Part shown: positions 31,560-42,717 of the stretch, piece by piece
Layout of the letters: the number at the start of each line of letters is the position of its first letter
How positions within the stretch are numbered: the stretch's first letter is position 1
NCBI RefSeq assembly: GCF_024139115.2
Contig: NC_085140.1
Location: forward strand, 21,075,003-21,139,002
Source of the DNA: Armigeres subalbatus
Lineage: Eukaryota; Arthropoda; Insecta; Diptera; Culicidae
Direction: 5' to 3'
DNA length: 64,000 nucleotides
Program-made: the position numbers and the translations under genes
The notes under the pieces: model-generated
Told to the model about the DNA's origin: nothing
The model's input: only the letters and a program-made list of their open reading frames with translations
Databases searched by the model: none

Positions 31560-32990
31560 TTGAATTTGGAATGGATTTGGATTGGCTTTGAATTGGATTT
31601 GTATTGGATCGGATTTTGGTTTGGATTTGCATTAGAATTTAATTGGATTTGCATTAGAATTGGATTGGATTTGGATTGGTTGGATTGGTTGGATTGGTTG
31701 GATTGGTTTGGATTGGTTGGATTGGATTTGGATTGGTTTGGATTGGTTTGGATTGGTTTGGTTGGTTTGGATTGGTTTGGATTGGTTTGGTTGGTTTGGA
31801 TTGGTTTGGATTGGTTTGGATTGGTTTGGATTGGTTTGGATTGGTTTGGATTGGTTTGGGTTGGTTTCGATTGGTTTGGTTGGTTTGGATTGGTTTGGTT
31901 GGTTTGGATTGGTTTGGATTGGTTTGGATTGGTTTGGATTGGTTTGGATTGGTTTGGATTGGTTTGGATTGGTTTGGATTGGTTTGGATTGGTTCGATTG
32001 GTTTGGATTGGTTCGGATTGGTTTGGATTGGTTTGGATTGGTTTGGATTGGTTTGGTTGGTTTGGATTGGTTTGGATTGGTTTGGATTGGTTTGGATTGG
32101 TTTGGATTGGTTTGGATTGGTTTGGATTGGTTTGGATTGGTTTGGATTGGTTTGGATTGGTTTGGATTGGTTTGGATTGGTTTGGATTGGTTTGGATTGG
32201 TTTGGATTGGTTTGGTTGGTTTCGATTGGTTTGGATTGGTTTGGATTGGTTTGGATTGGTTTGGATTGGTTTGGATTGGTTTGGATTGGTTTGGATTGGT
32301 TTGGATTGGTTTGGATTGGTTTGGATTGGTTTGGATTGGTTTGGATTGGTTTGGATTGGTTTGGATTGGTTTGGATTGGTTTGGATTGGTTTGGATTGGT
32401 TTGGTTGGTTTGGATTGGTTTGGATTGGTTTGGATTGGTTTGGGATTGGTTTGGATTGGTTTCGATTGGTTTGGATTGGTTTGGATTGGTTTGGATTGGT
32501 TTGGATTGGTTTGGATTGGTTTGGATTGGTTTGGATTGGTTTGGATTGGTTTGGATTGGTTTGGATTGGTTTGGATTGGTTTGGATTGGTTTGGATTGGT
32601 TTGGATTGGTTTGGATTGGTTTGGATTGGATTTGGATTGGTTTGGATTGGTTTGGATTGGTTTCGATTGGTTTGGATTGGTTTGGATTGGTTTGGATTGG
32701 TTTGGATTGGTTTGGATTGGATTTGGATTGGTTTGGATTGGTTTGGATTGGTTTAGATTGGTTTGGATTGGTTTGGATTGGATTTGGATTGGTTTGGATT
32801 GGTTTGGATTGGTTTGGATTGGTTTGAATTGGTTTGGATTGGTTTGGATTGGTTTGGATTGAATTTGGATTGAATTTGGATTGGTTTGGATTGGTTGGAA
32901 TGGATTTGGAATGGATTTGGATTGGTTTGGATTGGTTTGGAATGAATTTGCGTTGGATTTGATTTGGATTGAATTTGGATTAACATGGAT
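31560..32990 (+). repeat. 10-bp satellite (GGTTTGGATT)n
   Basis: About 1.4 kb of 10-bp units, homogeneous in the centre and degenerate at both edges. Occasional GGTTTGGTTGG, GGTTTCGATT and GGATTTGGATT variants occur. All plus-strand frames are open through the core, giving spurious proteins of about 400 residues. It is contained inside the LTR element. Confidence 0.95.
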
Positions 32991-33391
32991 TTTCTCATCT
33001 TTATTATATTGTTTCTAAATCTTCTTAGTAATGAAGTTCAACACCGCTTAGTTTGGATTGCATTTGGGTAAGATTTGGAAAGTTTTTTGGATTTAACTTG
33101 GATCATTGTATTTAACAAACAAAAGAAGGCCATTGGCTTCGTAAATTTGTTGTACTCGAATCATCCAACGAAAGTATGTATTCGCGACTCACGGTTTGGG
33201 AACCCACACTCTGAATCATTGTTCTGGTAATAAAACCATGATGTTGAGTCAAGTTTATTTTGGTGTGCAGTTTTCAATTTAGTTGACCGATTGCTCAATT
33301 GCAATCAATGGTCCCCTTCGTTTCATTTAAATAACCTAGGAGAAAGACAAGCATTGCATCGAATGCTAGAAGATTTTTTGCGTTTTTAATG

Positions 33392-33406
33392 AGTGAAGAA
33401 GGGAAA
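33392..33406 (+). other. Polypurine tract
   Basis: AGTGAAGAAGGGAAA lies directly before the 3' LTR, the position and composition expected of the plus-strand primer. Confidence 0.6.
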
Positions 33407-33566
33407 TGTGGGGTTTGAGCGTGTGTTAATAGATTCACACATCAGTGTGTCAATCGGCGAGCAGCAAGCCATGACTTTTCCTCTTCCAGTCAGACCTCCG
33501 CGGCGTGCACACGCATCCACGGAGAGTCGCTGTCATAACTTCGTTCCGGCCATTTAGGGCTACACA
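33407..33566 (+). repeat. 3' LTR
   Basis: A 160-bp copy of the 5' LTR with scattered substitutions and the 14-bp deletion. It ends GGGCTACACA, followed by ATTGC. Confidence 0.8.
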
Positions 33567-35612
33567 ATTGCTATCAACCGTTAGCAAGGATCCAAGGTAG
33601 ACGAATTCCTCGACCACCTCGAAGGTATCCCTGTCTATCGTAACCTGCTTCCGAGGCGGGCCCTGTCGCGCTCGGTTCCGCCCTAAGCATGTACTTTGTC
33701 TTTGACGCATTCACCACCAGTCCAACTTTTGTTGCTTCACGTTTCAGGCGGATGTACAGCACTGCAAATGTTCGGCCGACAATGTCCATGTCATCCACGA
33801 AACAAATAAATTGACTGGATCTGTTGAAAATCGTACCCCGGCTGTTACACCCGGCTCTCCGCATGACACCTTCTAGCGCAATGTTCGTTGCTTTGATCAG
33901 TCTGGTAAGCTTCCCAGGGGCGCTGCTCTCGTCCATAATTTTGCATAGCTCTATGCGGTCTATACTGTCGTATGGCGCCTCGAAATCAACGAACAGATGG
34001 TGCGTTGGGACCTGGTATTCACGGAATTTTTGAAGGATTTGCCGTACAGTGAAGATCTGGTCTGTTGTCCAGCGGCCGTCAACGAAGCCAGCTTGATAGC
34101 TTCCCACGAACTCATTCACTAATGGTGACAGACGATGGAAGATGATCTGGGATATCACTTTGTAGGCGGCATTAAGGATGGTGATCGCTCGAAAGTTCTC
34201 ACACTCCAGCTTGTCGGCTTTCTTGTAGATGGGACATAAAACCCCTTCCTTCCACTCCTCCGGTAGCTGTTCAGTTTCCCAGATTTTGACTATCAGTTTG
34301 TGCAGGCAAGTGGCTAGCTTTTCCGGGCCCATCTTGATGAACTCAGCTCCGATACCATCCTTACCAGCTGTTTTATTGGTCTTAACCTGTTGGATGGCAT
34401 CCTTAACTTCCCTCAAGGTGGGGGCTGGTTGGCTTCTATCGTCCGCTGTCATGTCCTCCGCTGGCTTGACTTTCACTGCCTGTACTTTCAGCGCCATTCA
34501 AATGTTCCTCGTAGTGCTGCTTCCACCCCCTTTCACCTCATTCACCACACGTTTGTCCGTCAAGATGCTCCGATCCTTATCCCGGCACATTTCGGCTCGC
34601 GGCACGAAGCCTTTGCGGGGTGCGTTGAGCTTCTGATAGAACTTGCGTGTTTCTTGAGAACGGCACAGCTGTTCCATCTCCTCGCACTCCGCTTCTTCCA
34701 GGCGGCGTTTCTTCTCTCGAAAAAGGCGGGTCTACTGTCTCCGCTTCCGTTTATAACGTTGCACGTTCTGCCGGGTACCTTGCTGCAGTGTGACCGCCCG
34801 CGCTGCGTCCTTCTCCTCCATAATCTGTCTGCACTCTTCGTCGAACCAATCGTTCCGTCGACTTCGTCCCATATATCCGACATTGTTCTCCGCTGCGTCG
34901 TTAATGGCTGCTTTGACTGTATTGCAGCAGTCCTCAAGAGGGGCCCCATCGAGCTCACCCTCTTCCGACAACGCTGCCTCGAGATGCTGCACGTATGCAA
35001 TGGCGACATCAGGTTGCTTCAGTCGCTCTAGATCGTACCGCGGAGGTCGTCGATACCGAACATTGTTGATGGCGGATAGTTTTGGGCGCAGTTTAACCAT
35101 CACCAGATAGTGGTCAGAGTCGATGTTAGCGCCACGATATGTCCTGACGTCGATAATGTCGGAGAAGTGCCGTCCATCAATCAGAACGTGGTCGATTTGT
35201 GATTCTGTCTGCAGTGGTGATCTCCAGGTGAACCGATACGGGAGGATGTGTAGGAAGTAGGTGCTGCGAATGGCCATATTTTTGGAGGCAGCGAAATCAA
35301 TTAGTCGTAGGTCGTTTTCGTTCGTCAGCCGGTGAGCGCTGAACTTCCCAATAGTCGGTCTAAGCTCCTCCTCTTGGCCAACCTGAGCGTTCAAATCTCC
35401 TATGATAATTTTTACGTCGTGGCTTGGGCAGCTGTCGTACTCACGTTCCAGCTGCGCTTAGAATGCGTCCTTATCATCATCAGTGCTTCCGGAGTGTGGG
35501 CTATGGACGTTGATTTTGCTGAAGTTGAAGAACCGGCCTTTGATCCTCAACCTGCACATTCTTTCATTGATCGGTCACCACCCGATCACGCGCCTTTGCA
35601 TATCGATTTAAT
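33567..35612 (-). pseudogene. LINE E, 5' part: endonuclease C-terminus and reverse transcriptase
   Basis: In minus order: NERM-type APE sequence near 35560, NAQVGQEEEL near 35394, QIDHVLIDGRHFSDI and SDHYLVMV near 35100-35200. The linker follows, then the RT with AGKDGIGAEFIK, EEWKEGVLCPIYKK, NAAYKVISQII, QAGFVDGRWTTDQ and FVDDMDIV. Between LTRLIKAT and NIALEGVM about 40 residues are missing relative to LINE A, removing the RQGD block. The catalytic FADD is FVDD. A stop and frameshifts lie near 34735 and 34500. The 5' end is truncated at about 35612, inside the endonuclease. Confidence 0.75.
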
Positions 35613-37007
35613 CTAATTAGTTGAATTACAACGAAATTTTTTTTAGACTTAGACACACCTTGAATTTAGCTGTAAGCTTTAAACACGAATTACATCTATA
35701 AACCTTTTATACATATCCGCCCCTTTTTTTTATACCATTGTTTCTCAATCCTATAAAACTCACTGAAGTTAATAAATCAATCTCTTTTACTCTCGAAACG
35801 CATACTAGTACAAGTCTATCAGTTCTATCACAGTTCTATCGCAGTTGCTCATCCGTCCAGTCGGTGATACAGTGCTGTCCAGGTCCGCTTTGCTCGCGAA
35901 AAAGAAAGTTAATTAAGGCCCAAATTACCGAATCCAGTCATTGACAAGAAAACAGCCACGTGCTTGTACCACCCCCAGGAAAAAATCTGCACACTGAGGA
36001 GAAAATGCATTCCCCAGCTAAATCGGGGAAGCACTCTTGTTTTAAAACTACATCAACATATAGTGGTGACTTCAATACATCCGTGGAATGCTTCATTTGG
36101 ATGAATTTTGTAATATTATTTTAAAAACTGCCTTTTGCAGAAAATATTGCAAAGTTGAAAAAATATTTTTCTAGGAGGGGAAACCGTCGATTTACTCTCA
36201 CGCTCTCTTATACTTTGCAGATACTCGAAAATCATCGTTCAGTGTTGCGTGTTGATTTGTTCTATATGTTATGCTTGTTTTCTCGAATATGTACGTAAAC
36301 ATCAAGCAATAATCTATGCAAATTATGCTTTTCATGCTTAATATTGACACTAAATATTAGATGTGAGCTAGAACTGTAAAAACGCAAGCATTCATAAGCA
36401 ACGCAGGTTATTTATTTTTTCATAATTCAAGTGTTGATAATGTAATGTAATGCTAAAATAATAATGTAATGCTAAAACGGCATCACTTTTCATGTACACA
36501 GAGAAGACCGATCATATGGTCATGTAAACAATCCATTGAATCTGGACGAACATTTGAGAAGGTAGTCAACTGCATCATAATTTTACATTCATGTAAAATG
36601 CATGTAGGAAATTGTGTAATTAGGAGAAGGATGCACAACAAATCAATCTCAGATGCATGTTTGAGGTTGTTTATGTGTATCACTATAATCTGTGCGCTGT
36701 ACAGGTATTGAAAAGGACGTTAATATTTTGTGGAAATATATAGAGTTTGATACCTTTTGAAATGTTTGTGTACTTTGTACAAAATCAGATCTGAGCGAAT
36801 GAGTAGGCTCTCCGCAAAAAAAAAGAAGCGAACAGCAAGAAAAAGAAGTCGATTTGATGTATGACATTTGAACCTTAAACACATTTGTTCATGCATATTT
36901 GTAAATAACTGGTGACTTGATTGTGTGTTGGATATCAACTGTTTGAGCGTAGTTGAAATGACTTTTTCTGTCCCTGAATAGAAATTTAACAGAAAAGAAG
37001 AAACGCA
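35613..37007. other. Unassigned noncoding DNA
   Basis: No gene is recognised. 35640-35990 has tandem-like TCTATCAGTTCTATCACAG phrases and could be the decayed end of a retroelement. 36200-36960 is AT-rich. Confidence 0.3.
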
Positions 37008-37009
37008 TA

Positions 37010-37178
37010 CACACTTAACTCATTTCACCGTATTCGGTAAATTTTACAGATTTTTTGTAATTTTTTCCATTGCTCAACTGTCAAAATCACCGAAAATCAG
37101 TTAAATTATTTACCGAACAGTTCTGCTGTTGAGATTTCGGTAAAATTTTACCGAACTCGGCGATTTATTTTAAGTGTG
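37010..37178. mobile_element. 169-bp TA-target MITE
   Basis: The ends CACACTTAA and TTAAGTGTG are flanked by TA at 37008-37009 and 37179-37180. Inner blocks TTCGGTAAATTTTAC and GGTAAAATTTTACCGAA are also inverted. Noncoding. Confidence 0.7.
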
Positions 37179-38656
37179 TAATGACAAATAATCACATGAC
37201 TGTTTTGGCCAGAGGACGAAGCGTAAATGAGTTTTACAGGAATGTGTATTTTAAATCTTAGTCACAATTATTTCTAAGTTGTCGTTTTCAGTTTTGTACT
37301 CGCAATTTGCCTGCTGACATTATTTGGAAAATGCCAGCAGTCATATTTGGGGGTTTGTTTCATATACAAAATTGTGCACATAAGCTTATTGACAAGCATA
37401 ACATTTATGTGAAACAAGGATATTATAAACCAACATTTTTCAAAAAAATGGTTTTCGTACGGCCGAGTTGCCGAATAATATGCAATTAATTGTAATCAAG
37501 TGTCGGTCTTTCACCGTCATTAGTCGTCTGAGTACACGCGACCGCTTACGTAAAGGCAATCAAACTCATCAAATGCTTTAGCCAAGCAAGCCTTTGGCAC
37601 AGCAGAGTGCGATTGAATTCGCATTCTATGACGCCCAGCCCGTTACTGGGGGGCATGGAGTGCGATCCTCTCGATTAATAAACAATGTGCACTCGCTTGA
37701 CTGTGGATATACAACAGTAAAGCACATGTGGAGATTGGGCAAATCAAGCATCCGAAAGATATTCAATTTGCAAAAAAGAGATCTAACCGCGGTGGAGGTT
37801 GGTACTCGGATTCTGATGGCTTTTCCGCAAAACGTGACTTTTAAGTGGTCTTGTTGTGTAGGGGTTATCACGCCTATCTAGGGAGTAGGAGGTTGAGGGT
37901 TCGAGTCCCTCCAAGACACGTGGATTCTTTTTCGCAAATTTCCTATCAATTTGTCCATTTCGAAACATATGCTGTGCATATGCACAGCCAAGATATTTAA
38001 CAACAAAATGGTTTTCGTACGGCCGAGTTGCCGAATACAGTGAACTCTCCCTTACTCGATGTTCTGTAACTCGATATTTTCCCTTACTCGATGAGATTCA
38101 AAGTCCCTTCAATCTAGTATGTTGCGTTCTCTCCGTAAGTCGATATCTCCCTTACTCGATATTCTCTAAGTCGAAGTTATTTCCCTATGCATTTTCTCCT
38201 CCCTAACTCGATGTTGTCAGAAGAAGTTCACTTTCATGGCATACAATAAAACAAGGTAGGCCTAAAACGTATGTAAACATTCAGTTAGAATGTAAATATG
38301 TGACGTCAAACTATCTTTGCTCAAGCTAAGCCCTGCGGTTTCAACATTCCTACTTTTGGCTCGATGCCCACGTAGCGTCTTTTCAACGCTGCGTGCACGT
38401 GACAATGAAAGGACGCCTCGGGGTATCGGACCATTTTGCTCCAATGAATGGCGGTGAAAAAATGTCCTGTTGTGAATTTCTTACGAGCGTACCTGATTCT
38501 GTACACCGTGGTTACACAGATAGAAAAAGTTGTTGAAATTTACACGAAAGTAATGCACATAAAGGGAATGCTAAAAAGAGCGTAAATTTCAACGATATTT
38601 TCGCCTGAATGTATGCAATTTCTATAGCATTATGCCACTTTTGATATGGTTCATGC

Positions 38657-40206
38657 TAGGGACGTTCCGATACTTTCGATATATCGGAATATCGATATTT
38701 GTGTTTCGATATCCGATATTTTTGTATCGATATTTTGCTTTCAATATATCGGTCATATCGATATTTTTGCTTTCGATATCGATATATTGAATCAGAACAA
38801 AGTAACACAAACGAAAATCAATTGCAATGTATTTCGTGAAAGAAAATACTCAACAAACATACAAAATGAATCTGGAATGCCGTATTTTTAATTGATTAAG
38901 ATAATTTTTCTCGGTAGCGCGGATGGTGTGATGTGTGCGCTGCCATCACAAATAGTTTTAACAACTCAACACTTTACATTGACGCGCCGTTGTGCAACAT
39001 CTGTCATACCGCTGGTACTTGAATCCTTATGCGAATTCAATTACAGTCGCCTCTCCACATCTCGATATTGAAGGGACCATCGAGATAGGTAGAGATCGAG
39101 GAATGGAAGGAAAATTGAAATGGGTACTAGATTCAAAAAAGCTCGTTGCTATGAAAAACGACAACAAAACAAATGTCGTTTCCAGTTGTTGATGTGATTG
39201 TTATTGTCCAAAGATGGTCTAGTAGCCCAAAAATTTGGCCATATCGACATAAGGAGATAAAATCCTGAACAAAATATGATCAGAACCCATCGACATAGAG
39301 AGAGATAGGGAGATTATCGAGATGTAGAAAGCCCAAATGTATGTAGATTGAAGGGACTGAGGAAACCATCGACATAGGGAGAGATATCGAGATACAGAAC
39401 ATCGAGATGTGGAGAGTCGACTGTATATATTAGACGTGTTCCTATGGTAGATTAGATAAATTAACTTTGTTTAGTTATTAGAAAAAGATTTGTGGAAATT
39501 GGAATTGGAAAACGTATGAAAATTTCCTTCCAAAACTCAAAAGAATATCCCCTAAGAATTTAAGAGAATTTCCTTAGGAATTTCCAAATATTTCTACGGG
39601 TTTTCTGATGAAAATTTTGATGATTTTTTTTTCGGATTGCCATTTTTGCGTAAAGTTTGAAGAATTTCCTACCGAAATTCAAAGGAATTTGATGTGAAAC
39701 AAAATGATAATTTCTCATGAAAGCTTATGAGAATGTCCTTTTCAATGTCAATGGATTTTCTCGTGATAATTCTGAATTTTCTCTAAAAATTAAATTGAAA
39801 AAAAAAACTTCAGTGAAAATTCTGAAGAGAGAAAATTTCTCGAAAGTTCAGTTGATTTTTTCGAGCGAACGGGAGATAGTGAGGCAGTATCATGCCGAAA
39901 ACGCCTCCGCTACCGGTTAAAACTACGACGAACGCCGCCGCCGATGATTGTTGGACTGGCACACTCTAGACTGGATTAAGTAATAGAAAAAAGTTTCCAA
40001 TTATTATCCCAAAAGGGGTAATATGGTAATACTATAGTAATTAAATATCTAAGACAAATTTATTCTAAATATTCTGATTTCTGAAATATCATATGATTTT
40101 CCGATATATCGATATTTTCATTCCAATATATCGGTGATATCGATACTTTGATTCGATTATCGTATCGAATCAAATATCGATATTTTGAAGTATCGGAACG
40201 TCCCTA
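38657..40206. mobile_element. 1.55-kb nonautonomous hAT element
   Basis: The ends TAGGGACGTTCCGATACTTT and complement are followed by many ATCGATATT phrases at both subtermini. The TSD is GTTCATGC (38649-38656) against GTTCATGT (40207-40214), 8 bp as for hAT. No transposase is seen. 39440-39960 has short degenerate frames and AATTTCC-rich sequence. Confidence 0.75.
39044..39423. mobile_element. 380-bp Tigger-type MITE nested in the hAT element
   Basis: The ends CAGTCGCCTCTCCACATCTC and CGAGATGTGGAGAGTCGACTG are near-complements. TA flanks it at 39042-39043 and 39424-39425. The interior repeats ATCGAGAT/ATCGACATAGG phrases. The ends resemble, but are not identical to, those of the enclosing 4.0-kb Tigger. 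Confidence 0.8.
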
Positions 40207-40445
40207 GTTCATGTAGTAGAAATTGACATAATGCTACAGAAATTGCATACATTTAGGGCGAACTTGTTAGAAATGATCCATGTACGCCCAGAATAGTGTA
40301 ATTTTCCACGTCTTCATTTTTTACGCGCTTATTAGTTTTCATTATTTTTTTCTGTGTACATGTAAATGTCATTTTCAAGCATCCATTTCTTAATTGAATT
40401 ATGTAGTTGAAATCGGGAATCAGTTATGGATATTATCGTGAATAC

Positions 40446-41188
40446 GGAAAAACGAGTTGTACGAACTCATTGCATCCAAAATTGAAAGCCATAAATCTGC
40501 AGTTTTTCCCTCCGAATGCCACTTCAGTTCTACAGCCATTGGATTTGGGGATAATCAAAAATCTCAAACTTTATTACCGCCATGAGCTGGTAAAACTACG
40601 GTTGAAAGAAATGGAAGATTGTTCGGTAAATCCGTTTAACTTACTTCAAACAGATTTGATAGTTATTTGTTTGTTTCAGGGTATATCGGAAATAACGGTT
40701 TTGGATGCCATCAACATTATATCCAAAGCGTGGACTAATGATGTAAAATCAGAAACGATTTTACATTGTTTTATAAAAGCGGGGTTTTCCTTAGAAGGTG
40801 AGGATAATTTGCCTTTGGCTGAATTATTACGCCAGGAAAGAGCAGCTGCAGACATTTCCCCGGACTTCTCACCATCTCACCATCATTCATTGAATATTGC
40901 GAAGTAGACCAAAACGTGATTTGTTATGAGCTGATGACCGATAACGATATTCTGGATAGCATCACAGAAGCAGAAGTTGATGAGAATGATGCAGAGGTGA
41001 AGGTCATGGCTGTTTGTGACAGAGTTCCATTTGATATTACGCCAGAAAGCGTAAAAACCAATATCAACAACCTGTCCGAAATTCTTCAATCCACTGAGAA
41101 CGTACCGCCGAAGCTATTTGAACAATTCTTTGCACTTGAGCACTTCTTGAAAGGTAGATATAGCTATGTATTATTAGTTTCAATTTAA
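40446..41188 (+). pseudogene. Tigger/pogo transposase C-terminal remnant
   Basis: This is a DDE transposase fragment that once cut and joined DNA at TA sites. The diagnostic block is LQFFPPNATSVLQPLDLGII followed by KNLKLYYRHELVKLRLKEME, as in Tigger/jerky-type transposases (usual form PPNTTS-LLQPLD). FSLEGEDNLPLAELLRQE follows. A frameshift near 40895-40905 is needed to continue into CYELMTDNDILDSITEAEVDE and on to 41188. The N-terminal DNA-binding domain and the earlier catalytic Asp region are missing; the space upstream is filled by the nested MITE stack. No active enzyme is possible. Confidence 0.8.
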
Positions 41189-41304
41189 TTTTGAAAATAC
41201 ACAATAAACTGGATTGACAATCAGATGTAATATTTGAATGTAATTTTCATTATCATTTCGTCTAAGCTTATATGTTCCCAGTACATTACATTACATTAGG
41301 TACG

Positions 41305-41360
41305 CTGAGGTGAACCGGTCAAGGGCCGAAAACCTCATTAATAAAGACAATAAAAAAAAA
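41305..41360 (+). mobile_element. 56-bp LINE 3' tail with 13-bp TSD
   Basis: The sequence GGCCGAAAACCTCATTAATA and AAGACAATAAAAAAAAA is bounded by TACATTAGGTACG at 41292-41304 and 41361-41373. This is an extremely 5'-truncated retroposition of a LINE 3' end into the Tigger. Confidence 0.8.
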
Positions 41361-41447
41361 TACATTAGGTACGGATTTTTCATAGCTCAGTTGAAAATGC
41401 GTATTGACCATACTGAAGGTGACTGAACTTTTGGTTCGGCAAACCAT

Positions 41448-41515
41448 CTATTCATTTAGGTTACATTAGATATAAACACTGAATCAACAATTTGACGTCA
41501 CAATACACGGTTCGA
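41448..41515 (-). mobile_element. 68-bp LINE E-family 3' tail with 10-bp TSD
   Basis: It matches the 3' end of LINE E (CAATTTGACG.CACAATACAC, compare 27236-27260) in minus orientation. GGCAAACCAT flanks it at 41438-41447 and 41516-41525. Confidence 0.75.
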
Positions 41516-42092
41516 GGCAAACCATAAAATAAACACCTGATTAATCTATTTAGCCATAATAATGGCTTTCTCAGGCATTATAAAAACAATATTTTGGCCA
41601 CAATTGAAAGCCAATAGTCCGATTCATGATATTTTTTGGTAGGAAATAATGAGACATGATTCTCCGTTGAATGTAACTTGTTGCAAGCAAATCGATTAAG
41701 GATAAGTGCCCAAAAAGTTGGTAAAACTTTTTTTGTACACACACAAACATCACCTCAATCCGTTTATCTGAATTAATTGGTATACAGTACTATTTGTCTT
41801 TAGGCCTCCTATGAAAAGTTTGTATATGGAGCAAATACATAGGATGTATAATGGATGTACGAGAAATACAAAAAAAATCAATCGGCCCATCCCATAAGTA
41901 ATGAGACAGAATAAACAGTAATGAGGTTTTATAACGCAAATCAACCACTAACATTTACATACACACTTTTTTGTACATACAATGTAAAGGGTTGAGAAGT
42001 TCTAAAAAAATTCCCTATCTCGATACCTCCCTAACTCGATGGTCCCTTCAATATCGAGTAAGGGAGAGTTCACTGTAATATGCAATTAATTA

Positions 42093-42635
42093 ACAATTTT
42101 TCATTAGTGTCGATAATTTTGGCGACAAAAATTAACCCATTTTTTCAAGTTAAAGCATTCTTTACTCGCAAAAGTTCTTCAAACGATATCAAAATGTATC
42201 AGTGTATAAAACACACGATTCAAAGTGTGATCACCAACAAAAACGAAACGAAAGCCTTCTTCGTAGTGCAGATTTGCTTCAAATCTGTTCGTCAAAAAAA
42301 AAATCTCCTTCCTTGTATTAAAATGGTTGCAGCACAGGAAGCAGACTATCACCTACGGCGGAACATCCCTTATAAATGTCTATGCTTTGTATTCTTCGCA
42401 AACTATACGACGCGAAATAATATCTTCAGAATATACAAAGGGTCAGAGGACAAGGCCATCCACCGAACCGTGAGGCGCGACGACGTAAGAGAGGATGGTA
42501 CCACATGCACCCTTTCAAACTTTTTTGATATTTTTCCTAACATAAACCCAAATGTCGTGATTATAAAGATATCAAATTTGTGTTTAACATTTCACATTGA
42601 TTAATTATTTTAGAGCGTCTTAGGGGAAATGCTAC
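42093..42635. other. Sequence right of the SINE
   Basis: A 174-codon plus frame (42080-42604) passes through but has no domain, and its first bases are the SINE tail. I treat it as unassigned. Confidence 0.3.
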
Positions 42636-42717
42636 AAGGTTAAAAGACTATTATTCTTCCATTTACTTCCACTATTAATAGTGGAAGTAAATGGAAGAAT
42701 AATAGTCTTTTAACCTT
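42636..42717. repeat. 82-bp perfect palindrome
   Basis: AAGGTTAAAAGACTATTATT runs to the centre ACTATTAATAGT (42671-42682) and then is mirrored without a mismatch to 42717. There is no loop. It would extrude as a long cruciform. Confidence 0.9.

Larger units (their letters stand above)
29751..33566 (+). mobile_element. Nonautonomous LTR retrotransposon carrying tandem repeats
   Basis: Two direct repeats begin TGTGGGGTTTGAG and end CACA: the 5' LTR at 29751-29924 and the 3' LTR at 33407-33566. Next to the 5' LTR, TTGGCGATCCTGCCAGTC is a plausible primer-binding site. GAGTGAAGAAGGGAAA before the 3' LTR is a polypurine tract. The TSD is ATTGT (29746-29750) against ATTGC (33567-33571). The 3.5-kb interior has no gag or pol. 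It holds a 51-bp minisatellite and a 10-bp satellite. It must have depended on another element's proteins (TRIM/LARD-like). LTR divergence and one 14-bp length difference show it is not recent. Confidence 0.8.
38515..40356. mobile_element. TA-target foldback MITE, interrupted by a hAT element
   Basis: The ends CACAGATAGAAAAA and complement-like TTTTTTTCTGTG are flanked by TA. Arms share ATGTATGCAATTTCT.TAGCATTATG in inverse orientation at 38612-38640 and 40228-40255. Without the hAT insertion it would be about 284 bp. Confidence 0.55.
38038..42075 (+). mobile_element. Tigger/pogo-like DNA transposon
   Basis: The termini are CAGTGAACTCTCCCTTACTC and its complement, with TA duplicated at 38036-38037 and 42076-42077. 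CAGT-type ends plus a TA target are characteristic of Tigger/pogo. Inner sequence near both ends repeats CCCTTACTCGAT-like phrases. It contains a transposase remnant (40446-41188), a nested MITE-hAT-MITE stack on the left, and two short LINE tails on the right. Confidence 0.85.
37743..42092 (+). mobile_element. tRNA-like SINE, split by a Tigger element
   Basis: The SINE runs 37743-38037 and finishes at 42076-42092. The tRNA-like head spans 37848-37917: GTCTTG pairs with CAAGAC at the ends, the A-box-like segment is TGTGTAGGGG, and the B box GGTTCGAGTCC (37898-37908) is canonical. The body contains ATATGCTGTGCATATGCACA and GTACGGCCGAGTTGCCGAAT. The uninterrupted tail GCCGAATAATATGCAATTAA is present at 37465-37490, which shows where the Tigger landed. 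Further copies form the dimer at 44.2-44.7 kb. Pol III transcription is inferred from the boxes. Confidence 0.7.

Noticed and set aside
31560..32862. Three overlapping ORFs of about 400 codons (GLDWFGLVWI repeats)
   Set aside because: Frame-independent translations of a 10-bp satellite.
37848..37917. Functional tRNA gene
   Set aside because: A canonical B box is present, but there is no proper anticodon arm, and the unit recurs with a shared SINE body.
42080..42604. 174-codon plus ORF as a host gene
   Set aside because: It begins in the SINE tail, has no recognisable domain, and its residue composition is AT-driven.
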